Source: Vondammii sp040505895
Lineage (GTDB): Bacteria; Pseudomonadota; Gammaproteobacteria; Chromatiales; Chromatiaceae
Direction: 5' to 3'
Assembly (NCBI GenBank): GCA_040505895.1
Contig: JBEVXU010000017.1
Span: 44,185-108,184 of the forward strand
DNA length: 64,000 nt
A program made the position numbers and the translations under genes. Positions 44,233 through 53,881 of this stretch are shown here, one piece after another. The notes beneath the pieces are model-generated. The model did no database searches, was not told the origin of the DNA, and was given only the letters and a program-made list of their open reading frames with translations. Each line of letters opens with the position of its first letter. The stretch's first letter is position 1.

Positions 44233-44648
44233 GGGTAGGGGTGGGAATGCGATCCTCACGATAGTTTGATCGAGTGCTCTAAAAAATCTATCTTACTTTA
44301 TTTGTTTATCCTGGGTGTCTGGTCTGTGACCATGACCAATGATTCCATTAAATATAGATATATCAATGAGATACATAATAGCATGTACGAAGGTTTCTGC
44401 ATTATCACTGATAGTGCGGATTAGTTGGCATGATATGATGTGGCCACAGGTTATGGATTTTTCAGCTGCCAAATTTTTTGTCCCGACCAGCTGCCCTGAT
44501 GCCTAATCAGTACGCTCGGTCTTTCCGGGATCTACTTGCTTTCTAAGCAATTGCAGCTGCTGGTCGCGCCGGGAGTCCGATTGGAAGCATATGCTAGGAA
44601 TACCTGTATGAATTTACTCTCACAGGCCAGGATGGTTAGTACGCAAAG
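44233..44648 (+). other. 416-base gap, no gene seen
   Basis: No frame here looks like a protein I know and no terminator is obvious. CGACCAGC at 44484-44491 faces GCTGGTCG at 44559-44566, a loose inverted repeat with a 67-base centre. A promoter for the downstream GT4 run is likely but I cannot place it with confidence. Confidence 0.35.
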
Positions 44649-45815
44649 ATGAATACGAAGAGGGTGTTGCTGGTCAGCTCTAATTCAAGTGGGCGTGGAG
44701 GTGGGGAGCGCTACCTCGTCTTTCTGTCAGAGGGCCTGCGCAGCCTGGGTTTCGAGGTTCATGCCTTACTGGGCAGCATGGCATATATGAATAGTTGGGC
44801 GCAGGATCTATTATCTGTTGGGGTGCAGGTGCATCGTCGGCCACTCAAGGGGCTTGCTCAAAGGCCACTACGTTTCATCCAGGCCTTGAGAGATAAGAAA
44901 CAGATCGATCGGGTTACTGAGCTCTGCTGTGAAGTCGAACCTGATGCCATTCTCGTCAATCAGCAATATGATGAGGACGGGCTGGATTATCTAAAAGGTG
45001 CGCTTAAGGCCAAGATTGCCCCAGTTGTTGGTGTCATACACATGCCTATGACAGAGGGTAAAAACAAAAGGCCACTCGGGGCACTGCGGGGGAATTTCTT
45101 AAGGCGTTGGTATTTGGATAATTCATATAGGCTTATACTCGTCTCCGAAGGCGCCCAGCAGGAGTTTGAGTCTTACTATCCTGCGCCTCGTCCTACTGCT
45201 GTAGTAAACAACGCGACTCCGCTGGGGGCCGTAGCTCATTATAAAAGAGAAAAAGCAAATGCATCCGACGGTCTGGTAATCGGCTTTGTCGGGCAACTTG
45301 TTCCCCAGAAAAATCTCTCATGTCTACTGGATGCGTGGCATATGGCGCGAAGCAGTGGATTTGATTGCCGCCTGCTTTTGGTCGGTGATGGACCTGAGCG
45401 TGCGACCATTGAGCGCAGGTTAAACAGTATGGCACCATCCCATTCCTGGAATATTACCGGCTGGCTTGCACAGCCGGAAGAGTGGCTCAATAAGATGGAT
45501 CTCTTTATGTTATCCAGTCATTTTGAGGGGCTTCCCTTAAGCTTGGTAGAAGCGGCTGGACGTGGTATTCCATCAGTGGTTGCACCTTTTAACGGCGCGA
45601 CGGATGTTGCTCGCCACGCCCACTGGGTGAAGGTGGCCGATAATCATTCGGCAGAGGCAATTGGCAGTTTATTAATCAAAACTTTGAAGGAATGGGATAA
45701 TAAGGTACCCGTGTCGGAATCAGATCTCTTATCCTTCTGTGAACACTTTTCCCTGAAACGTATGGCCTCCGAGGTCGCTGTCGTGATGGGCCTGGATGAG
45801 CATACATGCGAATAG
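44649..45815 (+). CDS. Glycosyltransferase family 4
   Basis: The 388-residue GT-B enzyme has VLLVSSNSSGRGGGERYLVFLSEGL at the N-terminus. It then has IAPVVGVIHMPMTEGKNK, VNNATPLGAV, GFVGQLVPQKNLSCLLDAW and LLLVGDGPERATIERRL. Its donor motif is MLSSHFEGLPLSLVEAAGRGIPSVVAPFNGATDV. It is the first of three GT4 genes in tight succession; its stop overlaps the next start by 10 bases. Each probably adds one sugar of the O-unit. Confidence 0.87.
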   Translation: MNTKRVLLVSSNSSGRGGGERYLVFLSEGLRSLGFEVHALLGSMAYMNSWAQDLLSVGVQVHRRPLKGLAQRPLRFIQALRDKKQIDRVTELCCEVEPDAILVNQQYDEDGLDYLKGALKAKIAPVVGVIHMPMTEGKNKRPLGALRGNFLRRWYLDNSYRLILVSEGAQQEFESYYPAPRPTAVVNNATPLGAVAHYKREKANASDGLVIGFVGQLVPQKNLSCLLDAWHMARSSGFDCRLLLVGDGPERATIERRLNSMAPSHSWNITGWLAQPEEWLNKMDLFMLSSHFEGLPLSLVEAAGRGIPSVVAPFNGATDVARHAHWVKVADNHSAEAIGSLLIKTLKEWDNKVPVSESDLLSFCEHFSLKRMASEVAVVMGLDEHTCE

Positions 45816-46975
45816 TCATTTTTTTTATCAACATAGGCTTCTACCATGTCGCCCGCATCCGTGCAGCTGCTGCTGAATGCAAGAAGCTTGGGTGGGATCT
45901 GTCTGCTGTGCAATTGACAGGAGAGACTCTGGAGCATCCGTGGGGGGTGTCCCAGGATATTGGTTTCCCACTGGAGACCTTGCTCCCGAAGGGGGAGGGC
46001 CTGGGGGGATTATCCGGCTTGCCGAAAGTACCCTATCAATCAGTGGAAGCTCTGTTGGCAAGGCATAAGCCGGATGTGGTTTTTTTGCCCGGCTGGTCTT
46101 TCGATTTATCCAGAAAGGCATTGCGATGGAGTCGGTTGAATACGATCCCTGCAGTCGTCATGTCAGAGAGCAAGCGAGACGACGAGCCAAGATTGTGGTT
46201 GAAGGAGATACTTAAGTCCTGGTTTTATGTGCGAAAGTTCTCAGGCGCTCTGGTAGGCAGTGATTTGCATGCTCAATATATTCAGGATCTTGGCATCCCT
46301 GAAGGCCGTGTATTTACCGGTTATGATGCCGTTGATAATGATCATTTTCGAGAGCATGCGGAGTATGCCCGTGAGCATGAAGCAGAGGTCAGGTCAAGAT
46401 ACTCAAATATACCTGAACGCCCTTTCTTTTTGATTGTGACACGATTGATGCCGAGAAAAAATATCATTGGATTGTTACATGCGTACGTTGCTTATCGTCA
46501 GCAAACAGATGCTGAGCCTTGGGATATGGTCATCTGTGGTAGTGGCGAACAGCAAAGCATCATTGAGGAGATGATACGCTCCTCTCATCTTGAAGACAGC
46601 GTTCTTATGGTAGGATTCCTTACCTATCATGAGATAGGCTATTGGTATGGTCTAGCTCATGCATTTGTTCATCCAGCACTTAACGAGCAATGGGGATTAG
46701 TTGTAAATGAGGCGTGTGCAGCTGGCCTGCCTATTCTATGCAGCCAGACAGTGGGCTCCCGCTATGATTTAGTGCGTGATGATTTTAATGGTTATTTGTT
46801 CGATCCAAAGCAGATCGCAGACATGACAGAATGCCTTCTCAAAATGCATAGAACTGAATCGAGTGACAGGGAAAAAATGGGGCTTGCAAGCCAGTCACTT
46901 GTTGATGCGCGTGGACCGGCAGCATTTGGTCGTGGGCTGGTAGCTGTGGCCAGTGCCGTTACGGATAAGGGCTAG
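45806..46975 (+). CDS. Glycosyltransferase family 4
   Basis: The 389-residue protein begins MRIVIFFINIGFYHVARIRAA. It has DVVFLPGWSFDLSRKALRW, TGYDAVDNDHFREHAEYA and FFLIVTRLMPRKNIIGLLHAY. VICGSGEQQSIIEEMI and the donor motif FVHPALNEQWGLVVNEACAAGLPILCSQTVGS follow. Overlap with the preceding gene and a 6-base gap to the next imply one transcript and coupled translation. The sugar transferred is unknown. Confidence 0.87.
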   Translation: MRIVIFFINIGFYHVARIRAAAAECKKLGWDLSAVQLTGETLEHPWGVSQDIGFPLETLLPKGEGLGGLSGLPKVPYQSVEALLARHKPDVVFLPGWSFDLSRKALRWSRLNTIPAVVMSESKRDDEPRLWLKEILKSWFYVRKFSGALVGSDLHAQYIQDLGIPEGRVFTGYDAVDNDHFREHAEYAREHEAEVRSRYSNIPERPFFLIVTRLMPRKNIIGLLHAYVAYRQQTDAEPWDMVICGSGEQQSIIEEMIRSSHLEDSVLMVGFLTYHEIGYWYGLAHAFVHPALNEQWGLVVNEACAAGLPILCSQTVGSRYDLVRDDFNGYLFDPKQIADMTECLLKMHRTESSDREKMGLASQSLVDARGPAAFGRGLVAVASAVTDKG

Positions 46976-46981
46976 TGGATA

Positions 46982-48088
46982 ATGGAGCAATTACCCTTGC
47001 GAGTTTTGCATGTATTACCCACGCGGGCTGCCGGCTACGGTGGCCCGGTGGTAGTGGCCGAGGCGATGGTAGAGCAATTAAGCCTGCAGGGTATTGATGC
47101 ACGGCTTTATCCCTCTTTGCCAGGGGAGACGGATGCACAGGAAAAATACTCCCTCAGCAGAGAGGTTGTAAACAGTGACCTTGTTCATATCCATGGTCTT
47201 TGGAGTCGCCAGGCGACCCTTGCGGCGCGTGCTGCCAGTGCCAGCCGCACACCCTACATTGTAACGCCACATGGGATGCTTGATCGCTGGGCTCTCAATC
47301 GTAGTCGCATCAAAAAAAGTATCTATGGTTATCTTTTTGAGCGTAGAAATCTTTCTCGTGCGGCGCGCCTCCATTTTCTTAATTCAGAAGAACAGGATGA
47401 GGCAAGTACATATGGTATACAGTCTCCATCATTTGTCTTACCTAACGGTGTGGTGGTGGAGAAATATGCAGATCTTCCAAGTCGTGAAACGTTTTGCCAA
47501 GGTTACCCCCATCTAAAGGATAAAGTCCTTGCCTTGTTTCTTGGGCGTCTCCACCCGAAAAAGGGTTTTGATCTGTTGCTTCCTGCACTCGCCCAAGCTG
47601 TAAAATCACAACCACTGCTACACCTTCTAATTGCTGGTCCTGATGAAGGAGGCTATCTGTCTGTACTCGAGAAGCTCGTGACGCAATATAATTTACAGAA
47701 TCACGTCACCTTTCTTGGCTCAGTAACTGGAAAACCCAAATTGGAGGCACTAGGAAGTGCAGATTTTTTTGTTCTCTCCTCGCATCAGGAGGGAGATTCT
47801 GTTGCTGTCAAAGAGGCCATGGCGAGTTCCCTGCCGGTTATCATCACTCCTGCCTGCCACTTTTCTGATGTCAACACCTGCAGTGCCGGATTTGTGGTGC
47901 AGCCTACTGTAGTCGATGTGGCGCAAGCTCTGATTGAGCTTACGGGCAATAAAGGGTTGTGCTGCAAGATGGGGGAGAATGCTGCAGAGTTGATGCGGGG
48001 GTATTACTCATGGTCGACTATTGCAGAGCGTCTGCGCTGCATATATAAAGATGTGTTGTCCGAAGCAAGTGGGGGCATGCATGCTTGA
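46982..48088 (+). CDS. Glycosyltransferase family 4
   Basis: The 368-residue enzyme has LRVLHVLPTRAAGYGGPVVVAEAM, DLVHIHGLWSRQATLAARAA and TPHGMLDRWALNRSRIKK. FLGRLHPKKGFDLLLPAL, LLIAGPDEGGYL and VLSSHQEGDSVAVKEAMASSLPVIITPAC follow. The TPHGMLDxWAL segment is typical of GT4 enzymes in polysaccharide loci. Its 3' end overlaps the start of the fucosyltransferase-like gene by 8 bases. Confidence 0.88.
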   Translation: MEQLPLRVLHVLPTRAAGYGGPVVVAEAMVEQLSLQGIDARLYPSLPGETDAQEKYSLSREVVNSDLVHIHGLWSRQATLAARAASASRTPYIVTPHGMLDRWALNRSRIKKSIYGYLFERRNLSRAARLHFLNSEEQDEASTYGIQSPSFVLPNGVVVEKYADLPSRETFCQGYPHLKDKVLALFLGRLHPKKGFDLLLPALAQAVKSQPLLHLLIAGPDEGGYLSVLEKLVTQYNLQNHVTFLGSVTGKPKLEALGSADFFVLSSHQEGDSVAVKEAMASSLPVIITPACHFSDVNTCSAGFVVQPTVVDVAQALIELTGNKGLCCKMGENAAELMRGYYSWSTIAERLRCIYKDVLSEASGGMHA

Positions 48089-49025
48089 AAGCTGTGTTTA
48101 TGCCCGGCTTCCACGTGCAGGCTTGGGTAACAAAATGCTGGTGTGGGCACGCGCCTTGGTTTTTTCAGAAGTTAATTCATTGCCACTGTTCGTCTCTGGT
48201 TGGGCTGAATTTAAGCTCGGCCCCTACCTGAGACGTGAGAAAATCAAACGGCAATACTGGGGGTACTTTCCTTCATCATCCGCGCCAGGATTATTGATGA
48301 AAGTTTTGTTTTCGCTGTTTTATGAAAAAATTAGGGAACCCAAGATTGAAAAGCGGTTATCACTGCTAATAAGCAACAGAAGCGTTCTGGTATTCGATAC
48401 GACCCCCTCATGGGAAGACTATTTTGCAGGCCTCAGGGGGCATGAGGATCTAATCCGACAAAAGCTGCTTTCGAATCTTGCGCCACAATACCAAGCCATC
48501 CTTGACCAACAGCCCACTCCGATAATCGGCGTCCATATCCGCTGTAGCGATTTTCGTGAATTGCAGCCCGGGGAGCTACCGGGGGGGGTGTGCAACACAC
48601 GTACTCCTATCGATGATTACATTCTCATGGTCGAACGGGTGCGTGAGATTGCCGGTGAATTGCTGCCTGTCACCGTTTTTACTGATGGAAGTGACGAAGA
48701 AGTGCGAGGGCTCCTGGATCTGCCCAATGTGGATATGGCCCGTCCCAATCCTGATGTCGTTGATCTGATTCTGTTATCGTATTCCAAGTGCATTATCGTC
48801 TCTGCCGGAAGCACTTTCAGTTACTGGGCGGCCTTTCTATCTGAAGCGGCAGTAGTTACACATCCAGGACACCCCGTGCGTATTCGATCAGACAGTCTGC
48901 GCTCCCGTTTCTTTGAAGGATCTCTGCAGGATCTGTCATTAGACTACCCGATGCAAATCCAGTTAGTTGCCAGGAACTTTGGTGACTGTAACGAAAAAAA
49001 CTGCCAGCAACCCTCGATTCCTTAA
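48081..49025 (+). CDS. GT11-like fucosyltransferase
   Basis: The 314-residue protein begins with ARLPRAGLGNKMLVWARALVFS, the N-terminal loop of GT11 enzymes (normally GGLGNQ-F). Later it has TPIIGVHIRCSDF, matching the HxRRxD GDP-fucose-binding motif except for Cys at the second Arg. A C-terminal CIIVSAGSTFSYWAAFLSEAA block follows. The GDP-fucose genes gmd and fcl at 16-18 kb would supply the donor. ATG 48081 has GGGGGC upstream and overlaps the previous stop. The altered motif leaves linkage and donor open. Confidence 0.65.
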   Translation: MLESCVYARLPRAGLGNKMLVWARALVFSEVNSLPLFVSGWAEFKLGPYLRREKIKRQYWGYFPSSSAPGLLMKVLFSLFYEKIREPKIEKRLSLLISNRSVLVFDTTPSWEDYFAGLRGHEDLIRQKLLSNLAPQYQAILDQQPTPIIGVHIRCSDFRELQPGELPGGVCNTRTPIDDYILMVERVREIAGELLPVTVFTDGSDEEVRGLLDLPNVDMARPNPDVVDLILLSYSKCIIVSAGSTFSYWAAFLSEAAVVTHPGHPVRIRSDSLRSRFFEGSLQDLSLDYPMQIQLVARNFGDCNEKNCQQPSIP

Positions 49026-49059
49026 CACAACTTATTTGTCAAATAATTTTAGGACTCTT

Positions 49060-50808
49060 ATGACATATATTCTCGGTATCAATGCCTATCATGGAGATTC
49101 GTCCGCTTGCCTGATTAAAGATGGTGTATTGCTCTCGGCGGCTGAAGAAGAACGTTTTCGGCGAATAAAGCATTGGGCTGGTTTTCCATCTGAAGCTATC
49201 ACCTATTGCCTTGCTGAGGTTGGTATAAGTCTGGCAGATGTGGAGCACGTCGCGATCAACCAGGATAGCCGGGCGAATCTATGGGAAAAGATTGGTTTTA
49301 CTCTGGCGAAGCGGCCTAGTCTCAGTATGGTGATTGATCGCATCAAAAACAAACGAGAGCGTACAAAGGCGGAGGATAAACTTACCAGTACGGTGGGCGG
49401 GGGATTTAAGGGTAAGGTGCATGAAATTGAGCACCACCTGTCTCATCTGTCCTCAGCTTTTCATGTTTCACCGTTCGAGGAGTCAGTCATTGTTTCGGTG
49501 GATGGCTTTGGTGACTTTGCAAGCGCTGCCTGGGGGTATGGGCTCGGCAACGACATCACGATTGACGATAAGGTTTACTTCCCCCATTCGTTGGGGATTT
49601 TTTATCAAGCGCTGACACAGTGGTTGGGTTTTCCGAACTATGGCGATGAATATAAGGTGATGGGGCTTGCGCCCTATGGAGAGCCTCGCTTTATCAATGA
49701 AATGCGAGAGATTGTGCAATTGCGTGAAGATGGCAGTTTCCGGCTCAATCTGGCTTACTTTCGTCATCACAGCGAGAAGATTGAATATGAGTGGGAGAGC
49801 GGTGAACCTAGGATGGGCGCTCTATTTTCTGACTCCCTGAGTGATCTTCTCGGGACAGCGCGGAAAATAGGAGATGAGCTCACTCAACGCCACAAAGATA
49901 TCGCATGCTCGATTCAGTCCATGTATGAGGAAGCGTTTTTTCACCTCCTGAATACCCTACATAAGTGCCACGGCGGAGAAAATCTTTGCCTGGCAGGGGG
50001 GTGTGCGATGAACTCGGTTGCCAACGGTAAAGTCTATCGTCAGACGCCCTTTAAGAAAGTCTATATTCAGTCTGCAGCTGGGGATGCTGGAGGAGCCATT
50101 GGCGCAGCCTATGCTACGTGGCAAAAACTTGGCGGGTCCCGCAAGTTCGTGATGGATCATGCGTACTGGGGGCCAGAGTTCAAGAATAGCGATTTTCGTG
50201 TACTGTTGGGTAAGCACGCGGCAGCGCTGGAAGAGCAGCTATGTAAAATTTCACAGATCAATGAGGAAGGCATGTTGTGTGAGCAAACTGCACGCGCGAT
50301 CTCTGAAGGCAAGGTTATAGGCTGGTTCCAGGGGCGAATGGAGTGGGGTCCACGCGCACTTGGTAATCGCTCTATTTTGGGTGATCCCCGTCGTGCAGAC
50401 ATGAAAGATATTCTAAATCTTAAGATCAAGCGCCGGGAATCCTTCCGCCCGTTTGCGCCGTCAATACTGCGTGAAGCAGTAGCTGATTGGTTCGAGCAGG
50501 ATGATGATGTGCCTTTCATGATGCAGGTCTATCCAATTCGCGAAAACAAGCGCGCAGTCATACCTGCTGTTACTCATGTTGATGGATCGGGCAGATTGCA
50601 AACAGTAACGGAGGCAACCAATCCTCGTTATCACCGCCTGATCAGTGCCTTTGGCCGTATGACCGGAGTACCGATTGTACTAAATACCTCTTTCAATGAG
50701 AACGAGCCGGTGGTTTGTAGCCCAGAAGAAGCGCTAGACTGTTTTCTGCGTACGAAAATGGATGTTTTGGTACTCGGGAATTGGTTTGTCCAGCGTACGT
50801 CAGAGTGA
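49060..50808 (+). CDS. Carbamoyltransferase of the NodU/CmcH/TobZ family
   Basis: The 582-residue enzyme has YILGINAYHGDSSACLIKDG and AAEEERFRRIKHWAGFP. It has the metal-binding EIEHHLSHLSSAFHVSP, SVDGFGDFASAAWG, CLAGGCAMNSVANGK and AAGDAGGAIGAAY. The C-terminal MEWGPRALGNRSILGDPR and TSFNENEPVV are typical. The family carries the two-domain layout that makes a carbamoyl-adenylate from carbamoyl phosphate and moves it to a hydroxyl group. Here it probably puts O-carbamoyl groups on an O-unit sugar. The frame is open to 48967, but ATG 49060 matches the family start. Confidence 0.92.
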   Translation: MTYILGINAYHGDSSACLIKDGVLLSAAEEERFRRIKHWAGFPSEAITYCLAEVGISLADVEHVAINQDSRANLWEKIGFTLAKRPSLSMVIDRIKNKRERTKAEDKLTSTVGGGFKGKVHEIEHHLSHLSSAFHVSPFEESVIVSVDGFGDFASAAWGYGLGNDITIDDKVYFPHSLGIFYQALTQWLGFPNYGDEYKVMGLAPYGEPRFINEMREIVQLREDGSFRLNLAYFRHHSEKIEYEWESGEPRMGALFSDSLSDLLGTARKIGDELTQRHKDIACSIQSMYEEAFFHLLNTLHKCHGGENLCLAGGCAMNSVANGKVYRQTPFKKVYIQSAAGDAGGAIGAAYATWQKLGGSRKFVMDHAYWGPEFKNSDFRVLLGKHAAALEEQLCKISQINEEGMLCEQTARAISEGKVIGWFQGRMEWGPRALGNRSILGDPRRADMKDILNLKIKRRESFRPFAPSILREAVADWFEQDDDVPFMMQVYPIRENKRAVIPAVTHVDGSGRLQTVTEATNPRYHRLISAFGRMTGVPIVLNTSFNENEPVVCSPEEALDCFLRTKMDVLVLGNWFVQRTSE

Positions 50809-50925
50809 CGTCTGAATCCGGGTGACATGGTTGTCATCAAGGAATGTTTGTTGGTTTAAGAGGTTACTTCCCCAGGTTGGGTTACTCTTCACTGTTCGGT
50901 CAGAGGGCGAGATATATTAAAGGAT

Positions 50926-51744
50926 ATGCAGGCAAGTAAAAGTTTGATGATGGACGAAATAACTAATATTGATCAACCGTTGGTCTCTATCATAACTGTT
51001 GTTTACAATAATAGTATGCACGTCCGAGATGCTATCCAATCTGTCCTTTCCCAGGACTATCCATATATTGAATATGTGGTAATCGATGGTGGGTCGACAG
51101 ATGGTACTGTTGAAGTTATTGAAGAGTACCGGGGGCAGATTTCGGTATTTTTATCTGAGCCTGATGGGGGGATCTATGATGCGTTAAATAAAGGCATTGG
51201 GCTTTCGCACGGTAGTGTGGTTGGAATACTTCACTCTGATGACGTTTTTTGTGATTATCATGTTGTTTCAGCTGTGATTCAACAGATGAAAAATACCAAC
51301 TCTGAATTCTGTTTCTCAGACATGGTAATTGTGGATAATGAATCAAAAAAAATAGTACGTTATTACATGGCAAACTACTTTAGGCGTTGGATGTTCAGAA
51401 TCGGTTGGATGCCACCCCACCCTACCTGCTTTATTAAAATGTCTTTGTTTGATGAATTTGGCTTGTATTCAACAAACTATCAAATAGTGGGTGATTACGA
51501 CTTTTTGGTCAGGATCTTTTACGGACGTGATATACGTTGGACATATCTAAAACGTGTTTCAGTGAAAATGCGTCGCGGAGGTGTGAGTAACTCAGGTTTG
51601 GCTAGTAAGAAATTGATTGCAAATGAGATCAATCGTTCGTTGCATGAAAATCATGTGTGGTCATTGCCAATATTTCAATTAGGGCGCTATCTAATACGTC
51701 TAGTAGAATTAGTTCTTAGACCTGAACGAGGGCGGTGTGATTGA
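50926..51744 (+). CDS. Glycosyltransferase family 2
   Basis: The 272-residue GT-A enzyme has PLVSIITVVYNNSMHVRDAI and YIEYVVIDGGSTDGTVEVI. LSEPDGGIYDALNKGIGLSHG and GILHSDDVF (donor/metal aspartates) follow, with MPPHPTCFIK later. The pattern matches short O-antigen GT2 enzymes of the WcaA/RfbX type. ATG 50926 or the ATGs at 50944-50950 are possible starts. It is more AT-rich than the wbpL/wbpM-like genes after it and overlaps the next gene by 1 base. Donor unknown. Confidence 0.85.
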   Translation: MQASKSLMMDEITNIDQPLVSIITVVYNNSMHVRDAIQSVLSQDYPYIEYVVIDGGSTDGTVEVIEEYRGQISVFLSEPDGGIYDALNKGIGLSHGSVVGILHSDDVFCDYHVVSAVIQQMKNTNSEFCFSDMVIVDNESKKIVRYYMANYFRRWMFRIGWMPPHPTCFIKMSLFDEFGLYSTNYQIVGDYDFLVRIFYGRDIRWTYLKRVSVKMRRGGVSNSGLASKKLIANEINRSLHENHVWSLPIFQLGRYLIRLVELVLRPERGRCD

Positions 51745-52730
51745 TGTATGAGGTGGAACTTGGTCGATGTCTAGTTACTGGTGGAACTGGTTTTATTGGT
51801 CAGCGACTACTGGCATCCATAATTTTCTCAGGTTGTTCCACTCTAACACTCTCCCGTTCCCCGCACCCTAGCGTTGAAACGATAATTTGTGATCTTGTGA
51901 AAGATGAAATACCAATAGATGCATTAGATTCAGTTGATACTGTCTTTCACCTTGCAGGTTATGCACACGATCTCCGCTATGCTTCTAAGGCTGAATATTT
52001 GTACCGTGCTGTTAATGTTGAAGCGACAACTCGCCTTGCTATGCTTGCAGTACAGTGCGATGTGAAGCGTTTTGTTTATGTTAGCAGCGTCAAGGCGGGT
52101 GGCACCGCTGTTAGTGGTCAATGTATGACTGAAGAGGGTCAAGGGGAGCCTGAAGGTATTTACGGTCAAACCAAGCGGGAAGCTGAGTTGAGGTTATTAG
52201 AGATAGGTCGACAGTCAGGCATGCATGTCTCGATTGTGCGTCCTTCTCTGGTATATGGGGCGGGTGTAAAAGGCAACTTGCGAATGATGCTGTCAGGGAT
52301 TGATAAAGGCTGGTTTCCTCCTCTGCCAGAAGTTGATAACTGCCGTTCTATGATTCATGTCGATGATCTGGTGAAGGTGCTTTTGCTGGTTGCTGGGGAT
52401 GATCGTGCTAATGGGGAGATATTTATTGCCACTGATGGCGAGTTGTACTCTTCTCGTGATATTTATGACGCAATGCGTGATGCTGTTGGGGGGGGGGCAA
52501 CAAGGTGGAGAGTTCCAAACCCTCTGTTTTTTTTGGTAGCAAAACTGGGTGATCTTATCAATGGGGCTATTTCATTTCCTTTTGATAGTCATCGCTATCA
52601 GAAATTGCTTGGAGATGAATGTTTCTCTTCAGAAAAGATTCAAACGCTCCTTGGTTTTAAACCAAGCAACACTCTCTTTGATGTCTTACCGGATATGGTT
52701 GCCGTGTTACGAAAAGAGAGTGGCAAATGA
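51744..52730 (+). CDS. UDP-HexNAc 4-epimerase/4-ketoreductase, WbpV-like
   Basis: The 328-residue SDR has CLVTGGTGFIGQRLLASI, TVFHLAGYAHDL, RFVYVSSVKAGG (Ser) and YGQTKREAELRLLEI (Tyr, Lys). RPSLVYGAGVKGNLRMM also fits. It is followed by WbpL-like and WbpM-like genes in the order seen in P. aeruginosa serotypes, where WbpV/WbpK reduce the 4-keto product of WbpM to UDP-QuiNAc or UDP-FucNAc. Which of the two cannot be told here. It shares 1 base with the GT2 stop and 4 with the next start. Confidence 0.82.
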   Translation: MYEVELGRCLVTGGTGFIGQRLLASIIFSGCSTLTLSRSPHPSVETIICDLVKDEIPIDALDSVDTVFHLAGYAHDLRYASKAEYLYRAVNVEATTRLAMLAVQCDVKRFVYVSSVKAGGTAVSGQCMTEEGQGEPEGIYGQTKREAELRLLEIGRQSGMHVSIVRPSLVYGAGVKGNLRMMLSGIDKGWFPPLPEVDNCRSMIHVDDLVKVLLLVAGDDRANGEIFIATDGELYSSRDIYDAMRDAVGGGATRWRVPNPLFFLVAKLGDLINGAISFPFDSHRYQKLLGDECFSSEKIQTLLGFKPSNTLFDVLPDMVAVLRKESGK

Positions 52731-53752
52731 GTTTGCTGGGGCTCTCTCTTCTGATTGCTGCGCTGTCTTTGGTGTTAACGGGATTATTGCGTAGATATGC
52801 ACTCTCTCATAGCCTGATGGATATTCCTAACGAAAGGAGTTCTCACACTATAGCCACTCCCCGTGGGGGAGGTGTGGCGATTGTTATAACCTTTTTGGGG
52901 GCATTGGTCTGTTTGATGTGGTTAGCGCCTGACCATCAGGCAGAGCTCATTGCCCTACTTGGAGCTGGTGCCTTGGTTGCCTGGATCGGTTTTATGGATG
53001 ACCATGGTCATATCGCTGCGCGTTGGCGTCTGCTGGCACACTTTACCGGTGCTGGCTGGGCATTAGTCTGGCTGGGTGGTCTACCACCTTTGATTGTGTT
53101 TGGTGTCACGCTGGATTTAGGATGGATGGGCCACTTGCTTGCGATGGTATATCTGGTCTGGCTGCTTAACCTTTACAACTTCATGGATGGCATTGATGGC
53201 ATTGCCGGTATCGAGGCGGTATCCGTATGCCTGGGTGGCGCCGTGCTGTATGGATTGTCGAGGGGTGGGGGTTTTGAGTGGGTGTTGCCGGTGCTGCTTC
53301 TGGCTGCGGTGGCTGGATTTCTGTTCTGGAATTTTCCCAAGGCCAGGATTTTCATGGGCGATGCCGGCAGCGGTTTTATAGGGATTGTGCTCGGAGTATT
53401 GTCGATCCAGGCTGCCTGGGTGGCGCCGGAGCTGTTCTGGGGTTGGGTGATCTTGCTTGGCGCCTTTGTGGTCGATGCGACTGTGACACTCGTGCGTCGT
53501 GTGTTGCGGGGAGAGCGATTCTATGAAGCCCATCGCAGTCATGCTTACCAGTATGTCTCGCGTAAATATGGCGCCCACCAGCCGGTTTCCCTCGCCTACG
53601 GGGGCATCAACCTGTTTTGGTTGATGCCAATAGCCGTATTGGTGACGGCGGGGTGGCTGGATGGGGTGCTGGGGGTAGTGATTGGGTATGTTCCGCTGGT
53701 ATGGCTGGCGTTGCGCTTCAAGGCTGGGGCGGGTGATCTTCAGGAGGTGTAG
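52727..53752 (+). CDS. Undecaprenyl-phosphate HexNAc-1-phosphate transferase, WbpL/WecA-like
   Basis: The 341-residue polytopic membrane enzyme has about 10-11 helices and the MraY/WecA motifs. PNERSSHTIATPRGGG is on the first cytoplasmic loop. FMDDHGHIAARWR has the paired aspartates, and NLYNFMDGIDGIAG and KARIFMGDAGSGFIG follow. A C-terminal RGERFYEAHRSHAYQYVSRK carries the substrate-binding histidines. It moves a HexNAc- or deoxy-HexNAc-1-phosphate to undecaprenyl phosphate and so starts O-unit assembly. ATGA overlap with the upstream epimerase suggests the latter provides its substrate. Confidence 0.92.
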   Translation: MSLLGLSLLIAALSLVLTGLLRRYALSHSLMDIPNERSSHTIATPRGGGVAIVITFLGALVCLMWLAPDHQAELIALLGAGALVAWIGFMDDHGHIAARWRLLAHFTGAGWALVWLGGLPPLIVFGVTLDLGWMGHLLAMVYLVWLLNLYNFMDGIDGIAGIEAVSVCLGGAVLYGLSRGGGFEWVLPVLLLAAVAGFLFWNFPKARIFMGDAGSGFIGIVLGVLSIQAAWVAPELFWGWVILLGAFVVDATVTLVRRVLRGERFYEAHRSHAYQYVSRKYGAHQPVSLAYGGINLFWLMPIAVLVTAGWLDGVLGVVIGYVPLVWLALRFKAGAGDLQEV

Positions 53753-53881
53753 TTGTTTGGTATCGGATTGAGGATTTCCTTGCTAGGATCATAGTAGCGC
53801 ATTTGGCGAATGTCAGAAAGTGGCGTTCTCTCTCTGTAACGGTTGGGTGGAAGCAGAATTTAAGTTCATGGATAGAGCGTC

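Noticed and set aside
44484..44566. CGACCAGC/GCTGGTCG inverted repeat as a regulatory site
   Set aside because: Arms are 8 bases with a 67-base centre, which is expected by chance in a 416-base gap.
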